A DNA stretch of 64,000 nucleotides from Rhynchonema sp. JSB1_4 (GCA_030248065.1 JASAMV010007960.1:1-64000), one strand, 5' to 3'. Counted from the stretch's first letter, positions 1 through 23,100 are shown. Program-made: numbers and translations. The notes: generated by a model from the sequence alone, not told the origin.

Positions 1-83
1 TTGCTGGTTTCCTGAGTAAAGTCACTCAGTGGTTCGATGCCGAGGACAAACCTTTGTGAAACAATGTGTAGTATCGAATTCAG

Positions 84-8439
<8,356 letters not shown>

Positions 8440-8471
8440 GTATACTATTGGTCGATGACGATTAAGATTAA

Positions 8472-9116
8472 AGGGGCCTTTCGCATTTCAAACCCCCTTC
8501 AAACTTCGCATGTGTTTAGACAGTGGTCAAAGGCGTCATCAAAGTTAAACACACCGGAGGTCTAACATTCAGCATGCGGCCAGGAGATGCCGTTCAAGAG
8601 GAACATCCGGGAACAAAATCAAATGTGGACCAGCCCAATTTCTACCTGCGCATTCAGGCAACTCGCCTGATGACAAGGGCGGTTAAGGCGCAGAATGTTT
8701 CGCACGATATTTGCCCCTGCCTCATTATAGAATTTCGCTTTTCTTTTTATTTCGAATTGCAACGAATTGCTCGTGCGTGGCTGCTAAATGTTTCAAATTC
8801 TACTTGTCACGCTGGAACAATTCGTTGAAATTCGAAATAAAAAGAAAAGCGAAATTCCGTAGTTAGCGGTGTTGCAAGTTTCATGCGAAACATTCATTCG
8901 CCTTGACACCTTTCTGATCAAGCAGCTTGCCTGAATGCGCAGGTATAAATTGTGCTGGTCCGCGGTATACTTTGTTCCCGGTTGTTCCTCTTGAAGTGCA
9001 TCTCCTGGTCGCATGCTGCAGATTGGGTTCTTCGTGCGTGAAAGTTTAATAACGCCCTGAACACTATTCAAATGCGTGCAAAGTTTGAAGGCAATTTGAA
9101 ATGTGAAAGGCCCCCT
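8472..9116. mobile_element. TTAA-flanked foldback MITE, copy C
   Basis: Palindromic element of 645 bp flanked by TTAA at 8468-8471 and 9117-9120. The left end is AGGGGCCTTTCGCATTTCAA; the right end is the inverse with few changes. It shares the inner words GCGAAATTC and TAGTTAG with copies A and B. It sits immediately 3' of the first gene's stop codon. The ORFs of 101 and 92 codons within it are palindrome by-products. Confidence 0.75.
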
Positions 9117-10669
9117 TTAAAGCTTTCTTGCCCCAACTTTAATCCCGTGCACCAGAGGCATATTGCGCAATGCGTGTTTTGGATTCTGTTTTTACGTGGT
9201 CAGAATTTGCAAGTGGCTAAATCACAATTACCAAATTTTGATTGAATCCCGCTGCTTTTCAATGTAGGTACCGCATATAAACTTCTTTGGGCATACCGGG
9301 TAGGTACATACGCGGGCATTTACTAACACACATAAGGGGATCGTTTTTTTTAAAAACGGGCATTATCTGCTTTTATGAACACACTGAATATTTTATATTA
9401 TTCGTGTGACGCAATCGAATATCAATTCGGCCGATCACATTACGCATTCGCATTATTAATCTGTGGTTTGGACAACTGCCTTTGCTCTTTGACACTTAAA
9501 AGTTTTTGAATCAATGTTCATAAATCACTTTGATATGATAATCGGTTCGGTTGAAAGGTATTGCTGTTTTTAAAATGTCGATGATTTTCCTGTGAGAACG
9601 CTAAATGTTTTCTATATGTTATTCGTTTGATTATGAACCGCAAAAATGATTTCGGCGCATCATGTTACGCCAAAATTTAGTCTGGTGATTTGGGCAGTTG
9701 TTGCCTTTGCTCTCTTTTACGCTTTGTTTTTGTTTTCAATGGTGGTCAACAACGTTTGATTCGGGTAATCGAGTTGCTTGAAGTGTATTGCTGTTCTCAA
9801 ACCATTCGGCGCATCAGATTACACATTTTAAAATACAGTCACTTGCTGGGCCTTAACTGCCTTCGTTTTTTAACACGTTATTTTTGTTTTCAATAACATT
9901 GTTAATCATGCTTGATTTGCGGTAATTAATTAATTAATTAATTTTTGGTTGATTGATGGTCTTATGTCTGTCGCACGTGCACTGGTGCTTTGTGGGGGAT
10001 GTGGGCCATTGCAGTCTGGCATCGTTGGCCGAAACTGCATCCCGAAGTATCTAACACGCAATGCGTGCCCACAACGATAAACCGCACGTACAATCTTTCG
10101 GTCAATCTAACATAGACCAAAATCAACAGTTGTTTTCTTCACCAATGGTATGGATTATATAGAAACGAATGATAACAAGCAACATACATACATTACCTAA
10201 ATTTGAGTGAAATATAAGGTGCTGTACAAGTTCACAAAATACACATGTAGTCACTATCACGAAACGATCGCAAGATTACCAGTGTCAAGATCACCCTGGT
10301 CCGTCTACCCGCCGTGTACATGTCATCGAAAACCCATTCAAAGTTCTAAATGTTATAAAATCACGAAATGAATAAAATGCTTAACCAACAAGCAAGACTT
10401 CCTGAAAAAGAGTCCGTTTCATTACGGTCCAATGCTCACTAGGGTCCACTTTTGGGGTGAGCCTAGGTTTAGGCTTAGGCATTCCACTTCTGGTCATGTT
10501 TAGGCTTAGGGCTACACTGAGTGATAGCGGAGTGTGCAGCCTGCAGCCTATGCCGAAGCCTAAGACTGAAGCAAAGCTAATACTGGTCCGTAAATGATAC
10601 GGAGCCCTAAAAAAAACCTAGTGATACTGTTAGTATGTGGTGAGAAACGATGATGTGGGTGGGTAATAT

Positions 10670-10795
10670 TACACTGGTCAATCTCTGTGGTCATATGACT
10701 TCGTCAACTCGCAGCAAGTGAGTGAGTGAGTGCGGATTAGGGGTGAGTTGACGAAGTGATTCGACCACTTGAGTTGACCACTTTGCCCGATTATA
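10670..10795. mobile_element. Short GTCAAC/GTTGAC inverted-repeat MITE
   Basis: GGTCATATGACTTCGTCAAC on the left pairs with GTTGACGAAGTGATTCGACC on the right, then GAGTTGACCAC. It is the same family as 7565-7720. The rest of 9120-11120 shows no supportable gene: AT-rich sequence, a short TAAT run near 9930, and TTAGGC-like words near 10467. Confidence 0.5.
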
Positions 10796-11130
10796 CACAA
10801 TTCCAAAAGTGTACATTAAGTCAAATATTAACTACATTGTTTGCTCATTCCCAATCATCTTGCAACAAATCGAATGTCTTTGGCGTTGGCTCAATCGTTG
10901 GGCTGAAAGACACAGCTTGCGTCAGAATATGGAAGACAAATCCAGATGCGAAATTTTTTAATGATGCGTCAAATCTTCCGTTCCCGGATACGTTATCGAA
11001 TAGAACCGCAACTAGCATAACGCCGCTTTCACAATAAAACCGTTTTTTATTCGCTGAACCGTTTTTAGCTATGTAGCCTTATTGCTGTCCGGTTACATTC
11101 TGTAATCATATAACAAATCGAACCCAAACT

Positions 11131-11845
11131 CAGTGGTTAATAAAAAAATTTTTTTATTCAAACCCCATTTTAAAAAAAAAATTTTTTTTAATTTAAAAAA
11201 GATTTTTTTATTCCAGCCAAAAAACTGCCCGAAACGAAAAAAAATGAGCGATAAAACAAAAAATAGTGGCATTTTTCTTCAATAACGTGTGGTAAGTGCA
11301 TATAAAGCACTGACGACACGAAAACAATACTAAACAATGGTCAATGAGTACCAACAGTAGTCAGGTACACACCCGTACACTTCCCCCACGTGGTGTGGGT
11401 GCCTTCGTGTGGCTTTGTGACACTCAAGACGGAAAATTTGGGTGAAACTATTGCCTTTTGGTACACGACCAATGCAAATATGTGACAAACAGTGTAAATA
11501 TAGAGTGAATATCACACCGAATCACTGCTTTCGGGTCTGTTGCATGGATAAATGCATGCCCACCCAGTCACATGTACACGTGTAATCATATGAGAGGCCA
11601 TGTGAGTGTGTGCACTATGTCTAGATGCCACAAAACAACGATTATGGCACCCAATACACCCATGGTAGGGTCGGGTGATGTTAACAGTAGCAATTTTTAT
11701 GCAAAAATAGCACTTTTAGAGCAAAAAATAGAGAAATTTTCGAATTTTGAAATAACAAAAAAAAATTTTTTTTCAACTTTTGGAACGAATTCTTTTTTTT
11801 TTTAAATTTTTTTTAATAAAAAAAATTTCTTTTTAAAAACCACTG
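11131..11845. mobile_element. hAT-type MITE, copy 1, with a perfect 8-bp target duplication
   Basis: The element of 715 bp runs from CAGTGGTTAATAAAAAAAT to AACCACTG. It is flanked by the direct repeat CCCAAACT (11123-11130 and 11846-11853). CAGTGGTT termini with 8-bp duplications are a hallmark of hAT transposons. The interior has AT homopolymers and a conserved core with no transposase. A copy in the opposite orientation is at 60916-61628. The right-hand duplication overlaps the last base of the GPCR stop codon. Confidence 0.85.
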
Positions 11846-11852
11846 CCCAAAC

Positions 11853-14104
11853 TCACTCATACACCGTCGGCGGCGATATCTCCTTGCATCCACTCTCCCA
11901 GCCACTATCAGTGCCGGTGCTATCTGACGCGTCAGACGGATGTCGTTCCAACGGCGGCAACCCATGGGTGCCCGTGGGTGGACGGGGTTGCGATGATACC
12001 GATGACATGATGGCACGCGGAGGATGCGGGATCGGGCGTTGGAAATGATGCTGAAATACACACACTGGGCCGGATCAAATTTGAAGGCAAATTTAGTAGC
12101 ATGGACTTGGTATTTGGACTTGGAATGGCTTTGGCAAATTTATGTGCGGTTGCATTCTGCAATTGAGCTGGTGCACCAATAAAACGATGACCATCGCAAA
12201 GGTTGTTTTTACTTGATGCAGGCAAACAACTTTTACGCTGGTCGAAATTAGTGCACCAGCAATTATTGTCAACTACATCTGAACCAAAATTTGCCGATGG
12301 CCAAGCCAAGTCCGTGCCGATGGACTCGTCTTCAAAGTTGATACGGCCAAGCGTATTTGGATTATTTCAGAATGGTTGACGTCGATCGTCGAAATTAAAG
12401 CAAAATTAAGAAATTTTCGCGTATATGTGCACTCTCACGTATGTATGTACATTATATAAACCTCTATAAAGCTTAAGCTTACGTCAGTCGATCATTTCAT
12501 CTACATACATATTTGCATCAAGCACTCCGTACAATTCGTCGAATGCATTGTGAAAAAAGTATCGACAGGATTCGATCTCCATGTTTGATATGCACTCACC
12601 CGTTGTTTAGCCGTTCGGCCACGTTTGCACGCGACAAGATCTATGAAACATTTCTGCATGATCTGTTGTATGTCACGTGATATGATGATCGTGAGAATCG
12701 GCCATATCGACACGTGCAGCAGACGCAATGCGTTGAACAGTTGTTTGATCTGTGGAACGAAATCAACCTTGTATTGTGTAGATCGGTCCGCCGCGGTCTC
12801 GTCTTTAGTCACGTGAGCTTTCATTGAAGATATTTCGATAGTTACTGATGCCACTAATTTTGCCCAACATGAAAGATTTCTCATAACAGTCGGTTGGGAA
12901 CGATTTTCACGTTGGTCGACGTTTGCTACATCAGTGTATCTCGAAGCACGTGTATATAAGCAACAAGGCACGTGAGCGGGTACGACCGGACGGACCAAGT
13001 TTGATGTCGCCCAATGTGAAGTGAAAAGACAACATTATCATACACAATTTGGAAACCACAAAAGTACGTTTCGACGACACGCACCCGAAAACTCAAATAT
13101 TTATGATGACAATTTCAGCCGCAAATTGTGACAGAGAATGATTATACGTGCAAAAGTGTAGCTTTGGGCCTATGGTCCTGTGTGGTCAAATGAAGTGGTC
13201 AAATCAAGCTGGCCGTAAATATACAATTTCACGAAAAAAGAAAACCCAAAAAACCAACGTCCGTGAGCAAGCCGCGAAACGTGCTCGGCAGAAACAACAT
13301 GAGCGTGCTGTGGATGGCGATCGGTCCGAAGCACACGCAGTACACAATCAACACCAGGATCAGCATTTTGATCGTCTGCAAGTCAGGAGAAGGGGGCTGA
13401 TACTATTGTAGTGCACCTTCGGTCACTCACTTTTCTGGCCGTTGTGCTTTGACATACATAGGTGTGCGATTGCGCTGTGCGTGCCTGTGGCTGCCGATGT
13501 ATTATTGTGATGAGCACCGGTCAGAAAAGTGACCGAAAGTTCACTTCCAGTCAGTTTTTGATAGGTATCGTTGGGCAGTACGGTACAGTACCGGTTGCAT
13601 CTCTTGGCTGCTTTTCGCATGATTCGTGCGGCATGGTGCCTCCTTAAGTACTGAATCATGCGAAAAATCATGCGGCATTATGCGACCCCATGCGACTATT
13701 TTTGTCACCGTGCGAGAATCATGCGGCATGATTTTGGACCATGCGACATGATTCTCGCATGATTGTGTTGACTTGGCTGCTGGTTTAGCCTTGCCCTGTC
13801 GTCTGTGATCACAGGCAGTTTATCAACTGTATGTGTACCTTCATGCGACGTCGACGTTGTGTTTCATTCTGGAATCGATGTATGACGGCCGGGATGCCCT
13901 GGCCCGACCGCTGACTGCTACAGCCGCTCGACGATGAACTTGTGCCTGAAACAGCAAGCCAAGTTCACTTTTAGTCATCTTTTTCCGGCATGACAGATCC
14001 GTGACACCCGACCGAGTCGTGATCGTTTCTGTCGTGCTCGCTCGACGACGCTTGTGTTGCTGGCCACCGACTGTTTCTGCTTGGTGAACAGACGCTGCTG
14101 TGCG

Positions 14105-14157
<53 letters not shown>

Positions 14158-17100
14158 CACTTTGGCCACGTCAGCCATCACGGTGTTCTCGTTTTCGTCT
14201 TGACGACGTTGTTGTTGTTTGTCGCCTCCTTCGCCTGCCGACACAATCACTTGACATGCGCCATTGACGGAACTGAATTGGATGTCAAAAAGTGTCACAA
14301 TTATTTTCGCTTTTTTTCACAAATTTTTCTGAAAATCACAAAAAAATTACCCATTTTCGTCTTCCTGTTCCTGTCCTTCAGCGACTGGATCGAGCTTGGT
14401 CGAAGCTTGAAACACACTGCTTGACGAAAAGCTCATGCTGAAACGGATAAAGCACATAGGGTGGCATTTTCGAAACGGTGTAAAGCTCAGTTGGGTGTAA
14501 AGGTCGGTGTAAGCTCGGTCGAAAGCTCGGTCGGTGTCAGCTCGGTGTACACATGAAACATTCCACGTTAACAGCAGGCAATGTTTCATGTTTACACCGA
14601 ACTGACACCGACCGAGCTTTCGATTCAGCTTACACCGACCTTTACACCCCAACTCACCTTTACACCGTTTCGAAAATATCACCCATTATTGACGGCTTAT
14701 ATTACTGTAGTCAACTCGGATCGTCGACCGTTGTCGTCAACAGCCCTGTATAATTTCTAGCGCTCACTTATAGAGGGCTGCTTGGGTTGACAACGCGTGT
14801 CGACCATTTGAGTTGACGACTGTACGATTAGCCGGGGTGGGGTACACCATACCTGAGCGAATCCTTTCCGCACACCGCATCCACACGCCGCAACGCCAGA
14901 ATGACTTTGGCATAGAAGACCGTCTGTACCAACAATGGTACCAGGAACAGGCCGAACAACGGCCATACAGCGTAGAAGTTTTGTTCGTACTTCGGTTTGA
15001 TGCGACAAATGTTCACTTCATCCTGAAACGCGGAATAGGTTGTGTGCAGTGTTTGGTTCACAATCATTGAGTTGGCAGACAGATGCCGGTACCTATGTAT
15101 GTATGCCCTACATTTGAACTGTGTACAGAAATGCGTACCGCCGTGGCCACCCTTTCTTTACATGTCATGCTAAAGTGCCTGACTGCTCATGGTCAGGAAA
15201 AGTAAAAGAAAGAAAAAGAAGGAGAGAAAGAAAAATCCACAATCGACCACGCACGCTGATTGGTGGCTTATCGTAATGTGGTCTAATCATCTCGTCAAAT
15301 AAAATAAACACATGTGTATTAGTTTTCGCGCTCATTTGGGGCTCATATGTTCGACGACTTTCTTTGACGGGATGATTTGACGACAAAACCATTAGCCTGA
15401 TTGGTTGTTGACCTGCTGCTTGCGCGTGCGCTACTATTTATACAGGTTCTTACAAGTTCTTATACGTAGGTTACAGGTTAGTTCTTCTTGCAGGTTCTGA
15501 TCATGTCACACATGACGGTAACCCCGACGATACGTCTACACCCACGGTCGTTCGTATACATAACCCGATAACACCCTGAAACCCGCTTGCGTGTCATATC
15601 TTCCACACGTGACATGCATGCTAAGAAACGCGCTTCAGGTTTTGTCTGGTTGTGATTGCAAATCGATGAAGGAAACCCAAAGCAAGTTCAGCGCATGTGT
15701 TTATGCGCACCCGTGTCGGTACCATTGCCAATACACGAATAGGTATGGATTTTAATAGTTCACCTTGGGTGAAACGGACATTAGCTCAAATAAGCGCACA
15801 GGGTGACTTTTGTGGCATTCTCAGGAAATACAAGCAGCACTTACAGCCAGTTCGGTGGTCTCGAAAATCACCGTGCTGAACAGCAGCGAAACCACCCAAA
15901 TGCTGCCAATGATCAACGCACATCGGCCTTGCGTCCAGCACATGCGTGCCCACAACGCGTGACAGACGACGAAATATCTGCAATAGTTGGGTGATGTTTC
16001 AACTTGTGGAAATACGTGCACCCACCATTGATGATGTTTCATGATTATCGATCACATGATTATCAAAAGCTTAATACATGATAATTTCTTGTTTTTCTCA
16101 GCAAAACCATGGAATGGTTTCGTAGCCTACGTATATCCATCAGTTTGTCCGAGAACACGCAAAACAAAACATTGGATGAAACCAAAACAAACAACACCGG
16201 AATAAGTTCGAAAGTTCAACGCTGTGCATCTGTTTGTACGTGTTTGTTCATGTTCGGGCGCACCAAAACGAAAGTTTTGTTCAACTACCGAAATATTATT
16301 TTCGATTACGTCGCAAACTATGGATAAGCAGCGTTTTACGAGGTCACTTCACGCGCATGCGGCGCTGAATTTGCATTGGAAAGTGTATCAAGTGGTTTTT
16401 TGTTAGTTTCATAGAAAATAAACGTAACAAACTGATATAGGTATCATACATCTGATATTGTCAGTATTATTATCCTAATTTTCCAATATTATACATATTT
16501 GCAAGTTTACATATTTTTTTGAATCCAGGAAGGAAGGAAACATTTTCAAACACCCGGTATATCCGAATGCGGTCCGCATGCCGTCGCGACCCGTTGACCC
16601 GTTTGATCCGGCCGCTATGCGAAATGTGGCAAACAACAACAACAACAACGCGTCACCGCAACAACAGTATAAGGTGTGGCGTGGAAGATGGTCATGAATT
16701 TAGGACCCATCCTCTTGAAGGATGGCACCTATAAATTTGTGTCATTCCCTGATGAGTCAGGGTTCATTAGGCAGTTTGCCCAAAGCATCCTGCCGTGATT
16801 AAATCGGGACTTTGCATTTTCGCTTGCCATGAGGAAGATTTAAGTTCTAGTGCTGAACAATGTAGAACCAAACAGTGTTTCCCTGCCAGAATCCTCTCCA
16901 AAGCGGACCACAGCGTAGAGCAGCGACACATCATCATCTGTCACAAAAGACGGGTTTGGCCAATCGCTGGGCCAACATAATTAGCTGCGTTTTCGCTGAT
17001 TGAAGCCTCAGCCTCTCATCCGGTCAGAGGCCAAACCTTGAGCCGTTGAATGCATATAGCTTGTTCTTTGCAGGTTCAGGCGCATGAATGCACCTGAGGC

Positions 17101-20100
17101 TCGGACCTCAACGAGCCGAAAATTTGCAGCATTAACTGCCAGTTTATAGTACTGTAGGGCACGGCCAAGCTAAAAAAATATCGATAATAGACACTTGTAC
17201 TTATCACAGCAACGTCGCAAGTACCGTCCGAAACATCAGCAAATCTCGAAACACTCAGTGCGTCGGCGCTTGCGTGAAACATTAGTGAACGACCAATTGG
17301 CCACCGAGATACAGCACGCGTTGACACAACAGAGGATGGAGTTATTGGATAGGTGGGGTTGGGGCGGGGGGCATCGATTTGGTACCGGGATTTTTTTCAT
17401 ATGAAGCTTCCGGTGCTCTTTAGCTTTCGGAAAAGGATGGAAAATCGGTCTTGTTGTTTCAAACACTCAATCCAAATTGGGCGCGGGGTTGTATCTCTAC
17501 AAAATTGTGGGTGGCTTTTTGACATTTCGTTAAAATCATTGCCAACGTTCTGGGGTGTCGTCAGACTCGCTTTGCGTGCATTTCAGGGCGTACGTGCAAT
17601 TTGATCTAACCCAACACTCTTTGGGTTAAAAAAACCGTGTGAAAGCGGACCTAACATCAGGAAATTTCAGCGATTATTGATTGGCAATAAGTTCTCAACG
17701 AGCGCATTGCAATAACCAACGAAAAACTAAAAAATAATTTAAGGTGTGATGTATGTACCTGTTGTGCACTCACTTGGCGATCGCTCCAGAGAGGCTTTCA
17801 CGAAATGTACTGTCATTAACTACAACCATAGGACAACACAAAACGGCTGATGTTTCACACACAGGCTCGGTCGTCGTTATCTACAGCACGTGCAGGAGCA
17901 ACTAAGCAGTCCTCCAGCCGCCGATCAGCAAGAGGACCTGTTATCGGACGAAAACAGCAGTTCGGTTGGGGCTGAGCAAAATCTGCGCGCTGTCTTTGAT
18001 GTTTCACCATCGGGCGGCTCAGAAACTGTACATGACCCGTCGATGCGCAATGTGTTCACCACAGCAGCAAACTCCTCCGCTATTGGTGAGCGGGGGACTC
18101 TTGCGTTTTTTTCGTGGATTTTTCGAAAAAGAAAACAGCAATAATTTACTGTAGGTCATTCATTATCGCAACCGTCTTTTGACGTGACCTACAACAGACG
18201 AAAACAATCCGGTCCCAAGGCTGTGAAACATCACTCTGCCAGCATTACACCTGAACGTGCGCGCATGCTTCTACAGGTGAGAAAAAAGTTGAATCCTCTC
18301 ACCATCATCACGCACGAACAACATTGTGGCGTGCGAAATGTGATCTCTCCCTCGGGATTTTGGGATCCCGAATTCTGAACATTCGTCATGATCTCATTGT
18401 TTGATGTACGTTTGCGCATTTGTATACCTTCACATCACAATGCAACACTTCCGTTCTCCTCCGCTGCTTTCGCAAGTGCCGCGCACGTGCAACTATTCAT
18501 ACATTAAGTTTGTATGGATATAGTGGATTACAAGTGGGTTTGCTGCATGGGGTAAAATTGTGATATAATTCTGCTATTATTATCGTTATCATCAGTGATA
18601 GTGGAATGACAGAGAAGACACATCGACGTATAATATGAAAATTTCGTTTTGTAAACAAACGCGCGTGAGCTTTGGAGGTTACGCATTGTTGTAGTGGGGG
18701 CCTGGATTCAGTTTTCCCTGGCATGCGCAAAAATGCATGCATCCCATCCCCAGTAACAGCATTTGTAACTCAATTCATATAACGTAATCAGTATCGAATG
18801 TAAAATTGTCCATCACGAAAGTTCCAAATCACGTGATCGTTTCCTGATTATAAAACTTCCTGCTCAAGCGCGGTGATAAAGTGGACCATGGTCTCCTAAT
18901 CTGAAATGACTGAGCGTATAGCGCACTACGAGGAACTGGAAGTCTATCAGCAGGTGTCAAGAGTTTTATTCAACTTTGGTTTTGTTTTGTTTGTCCATTT
19001 TTATTCTTGTAATATTATTCTCAGGAGGCCGTCTCAAAGAACGTGAAACATCAACATCAGCAGGCAGCAGCCAGTCAGCACTCACGTCAACTACAACAGC
19101 ATCAGCCGATGATCAACCTCAAATCGCATGGCACGTTGGATACAAGCCAATTGGTGAACAACGTTAGAATGAGGCATTCGATACCAGCTGATTGGTTGGC
19201 TACTGTGTATTAAAGGGTGGATCCATGATCAGTAATTGGACACACCCTTTAAAACCACTACAGGGCCGGTTTTCTCGGCAACGACCTGGCACAGCTAACT
19301 GCCATGCCCACGGCGACCAGTGCGGGGAAGTATTTGAGGAACAGAAGTCAAACCAATTCATCCGAAGTCAAATTGCGTCACCACAATGGTTAAAACTCAT
19401 AATTTTTTGAAGCGATATTTTTAAATTCAATAAGTTTTTATGATTATTCAGGACACAACAACAATAACAACAGCCGACAACCATTGGTTGTGCTCACACA
19501 ACGCAATCAGCCACCACAACAATTGATGTCCGATGAAACAATGTCAACCTCTTCATCAGGTTTGTACTCCCTTTTGAATGTTAGCGTTGTGCACATGAAA
19601 CATATTTGCTCTAATGCAGATACTCATTAGTTGATTTATACACGCGAAAGTTTGAGTGGTCGGTTTTCGATCAGTTCTGTGGTGAACTAAGCTGACACCA
19701 ACTTTCTGCCCGAACGTGCAGTGCTGTTGTGCAGACGAGCAGTTTCAAAATACCTCGAAAAAAACGTGCATTGACGATTGCAATATTTTTTTGCAGAATG
19801 TCGTTCGTCAGATGTGAGCGAGCAAGCCCCATCCCCCAAACAGCCCGAGCCTCGATCTGTTGTACCCACGGTCACGGCAAGGGTGTCGAACCACGGGGTA
19901 CACCATCATCAACACCCACACCATCCACCCCCTCCTCAGCCGAATCCCGTCACCACGCCCTCAAACAGGGGTGCGCCCCCTCCGCAGGGCGGGGGTCCCG
20001 GGGCGTCCCCACCCCCGTCCTACTATCGACCCCCACCACCGCCGACTGGCGGACAGATCTATGAACACACGAATGATCCGAGATACGCGCCTGGCAGGCG

Positions 20101-23100
20101 ATGGGAGGATAAATATCAACGGTACCCTAAAATATCTTGTTGGAATGACATTTCGTGTTTGGAGTGTTTGATTTTTGTAGATAGAGTCACAGCTACATAC
20201 CAGCAAGTTTCTCCCAAAGTCGGCTGATACAAATGTCGTCGACTTAATGCAGCCCTAAATGAGTGTAAGAATTGGTCATTGCGACGACGGCATTAAAATA
20301 GGCTAAAACATGGAACCCTGAAACAGATTAGTTCCCCATACATGTTGGATCAATCCAACTATGAAACATCAGCCAGCTAAGCTAGTGATACGATCAGCGT
20401 ACAGACGACTGGCTAGCCAGCTGATGTTTCACTCACGCTACATAACTTCCAGTCGTCACCATCTGAGCCCAACGGATGCTGAACGTACATGGTGGTGTCC
20501 CCATATGTTCGCGTTCGTGGTCGTGTTCGTTGTGATCCTATTGGTTCTGTGCACGAACACGCTCGTCTACATGATCGTCAGGAACAATTGTGATTGCGAC
20601 AATAAAGAGAGTGGTAAACAGGTGATGTTTCGAATGGATATATAACTGGGCATAACTTGTTTGACTTTGGCCGTGACCGTGCGTTAGAGCGCACCTAATG
20701 CAGTAGATTGTGAATGTTTCTACCGATGTCACATACGTTATTGATGAAACTTCATGGAGGCTGACTAAAAAGCGGGAACGGCTCTATTTTTTTCAAACAC
20801 AGAAATCCGACCACAACAACAGCGCGTCACGTCAACAGGGGCACAGTGACCGATTGACAACACACGCGCAGCCAGACTTGTTGCCACCAGACATTCTGCA
20901 GAAACGGCCAGGTTGGACTGAGCAGTTTGAAAAAAAGGCGTCGAGATGTTTCAAGTGAACATTGTGATTTCCAAATTTCGAGGGGGATAACCAGAAAACA
21001 GACTCCTCTGGTTTCGTATACTGGCAGGTCTGTCTTGGACACGATACGCTAAGGCGTGGTAAGGACTGGTTTAGGTTTAGGCTTACAGTTAGGCTCAAGC
21101 GAGCACACTTTTCAGGTGTATAGCCCTCCGTTTTTGAAAACGGCGGTGTCAAAGACGCCCTGCGTCTTCACGTTTGCACGCGCTCCGTAAGAGTAAGTCT
21201 TCTTCCAGCCTGGTACCTGCCGCAAAACCAACAGCCACTGAAACATCAGCCAGTCAACCCACATCAACCCTCTATCCACCCAATGCCTTCGGACATAATT
21301 GCGGCCGATCAAATGGATCCGAATTCAATGCCCGAAAAAGTGATCATGGCATTCGGCGCATGGTTTGATGAACATTCAACAACAACTTTGAGGCCAATGG
21401 GCAATGCGAATACACCGATGCCCGACCAGGGTACACTAGCCGTGCTGCCCCGACCACCCATGCTCAACTACAGAACGGTGGAGAGTGATGTGGGTTACGG
21501 TAGACTGCATGGTCGGGGGATTTTCTCGTTCTGGCTTTCTCTTTCTTTGCATTTTGTGGAATAAGGTGCTTAGGTTGTTGGTGAGACCCTAACAATGCTC
21601 GTTTGTGTATGCGGTTGCCCGCTTCGATTTTTTCACAAACAGAAAATGCACTAGGCCTTCGTCCGTGACATCAGATGACTCCGGAGGGCGATATCTCTCC
21701 TGCTCAACGGTTATCAAATCAAAAAGTGTAGGTTTTAGTGCCAAATTTTAGTGTGGCCGTTTTATGACCCACAATCGCCAAATTCGATCCAATTTTCTCA
21801 GTTACACAGAAATACACGTTTTAAGGCTTATTTTTTAGCATAATTTCGACCAATGCTAATGCCCCTGTTTTTTACCTCTGGCCCAATACCCCCGGTATTC
21901 CCAAATTACGCGGCTAACTATAGCTGCCCAGGTGTCTTGCTCGTACCAACCAGGCACATCGCTGGTTCACTATTGAAGACTTGAAATTTGCTTACACATT
22001 TCGACCAGCGTAATATACATTATGCTGTGTGAACATTTTTACGCTGAATGAAGAGCAGTTCGCGGCATAACAAATTTCGAAATTAATGTCCTATGCAAAA
22101 TTAATACGTGACTATGACAGACGCCCGGAGCGGTGACCGGCGATCACCAAGTTTGTTATATCGCCCATCCAAAAATGAACAAACAACAAACTCTTGCAGC
22201 ACCAACCACTGCTGCTGAATCCACCTATCCGTTCAAACAGCAACAACAACCACAAAACAGCAACAAACGTCAATGATGACAAATCCATAATTCGACTATC
22301 AGCTGAATTGCGACCGGTGAAATCTGATGAACACAGCGCGGAGGAGCAGCAGCGTTACGACTTGGTGCACATTATGTCACAGGAGGACACCAGATTGACC
22401 GCACCGGACAGGGAACCGTTTGCCAGACATCATCAGGGATTCAGGTAAGAGATTTTGTTTGCATTGTTGGATTTTTTATTATGACTGTGTCGTCAGTCAC
22501 GCTTGGCTGTGCGGGAACAACATTACAACGATGAGCAAGGCTAACTCTGTACATGTGTCATTTTTACGGTAACCATTGCTTTAATTTCCCTTGCAGTCCC
22601 TCCCTTCCGAAAGTGTTCGCTCATTGTTGATTGATCGGGTGTATCAATGTATAGCAAAAATGGAATGAAAGTAAAAACAGCAACAAAAAGACGCGTTTGC
22701 TTGGTATTCGCACTGTAGCCTTAACTCAAAGTTAGATTTGAGACATCATCAGCAGAGCACAGAGCCTATGTGACCGGATATGTTGCTGTGCAGTAACGTT
22801 TTGAAGTGCTGTGCACTAACATTTGGGTGTTTGACGGATGACTCTCACAAAATTGCTCAAGTGCTGCCAATAATTTACAGACTCGGTAACCTACACCACC
22901 GCGCTCAACAACAACAACAACCGCAACGTACGCTCGCGCCGCCCCAATACCAGTACTACTACGACTACAGCAACCTGGATCCGTCCATGTATCAGTATCA
23001 AACGATGGATCATGGAAACGCCGGTCACGCGAAGCCGAACTACCAACGGGCCGAACCAAACCCTCATATTATCAGGGCTGTCGGGCGAAATACGGATATT

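Noticed and set aside
10756..11037. 93-codon plus ORF containing ACVRIWKTNPDAKFF
   Set aside because: Faint resemblance to an eIF4E-like stretch, but there is no exon context, it starts inside a MITE and no partner exons were found.
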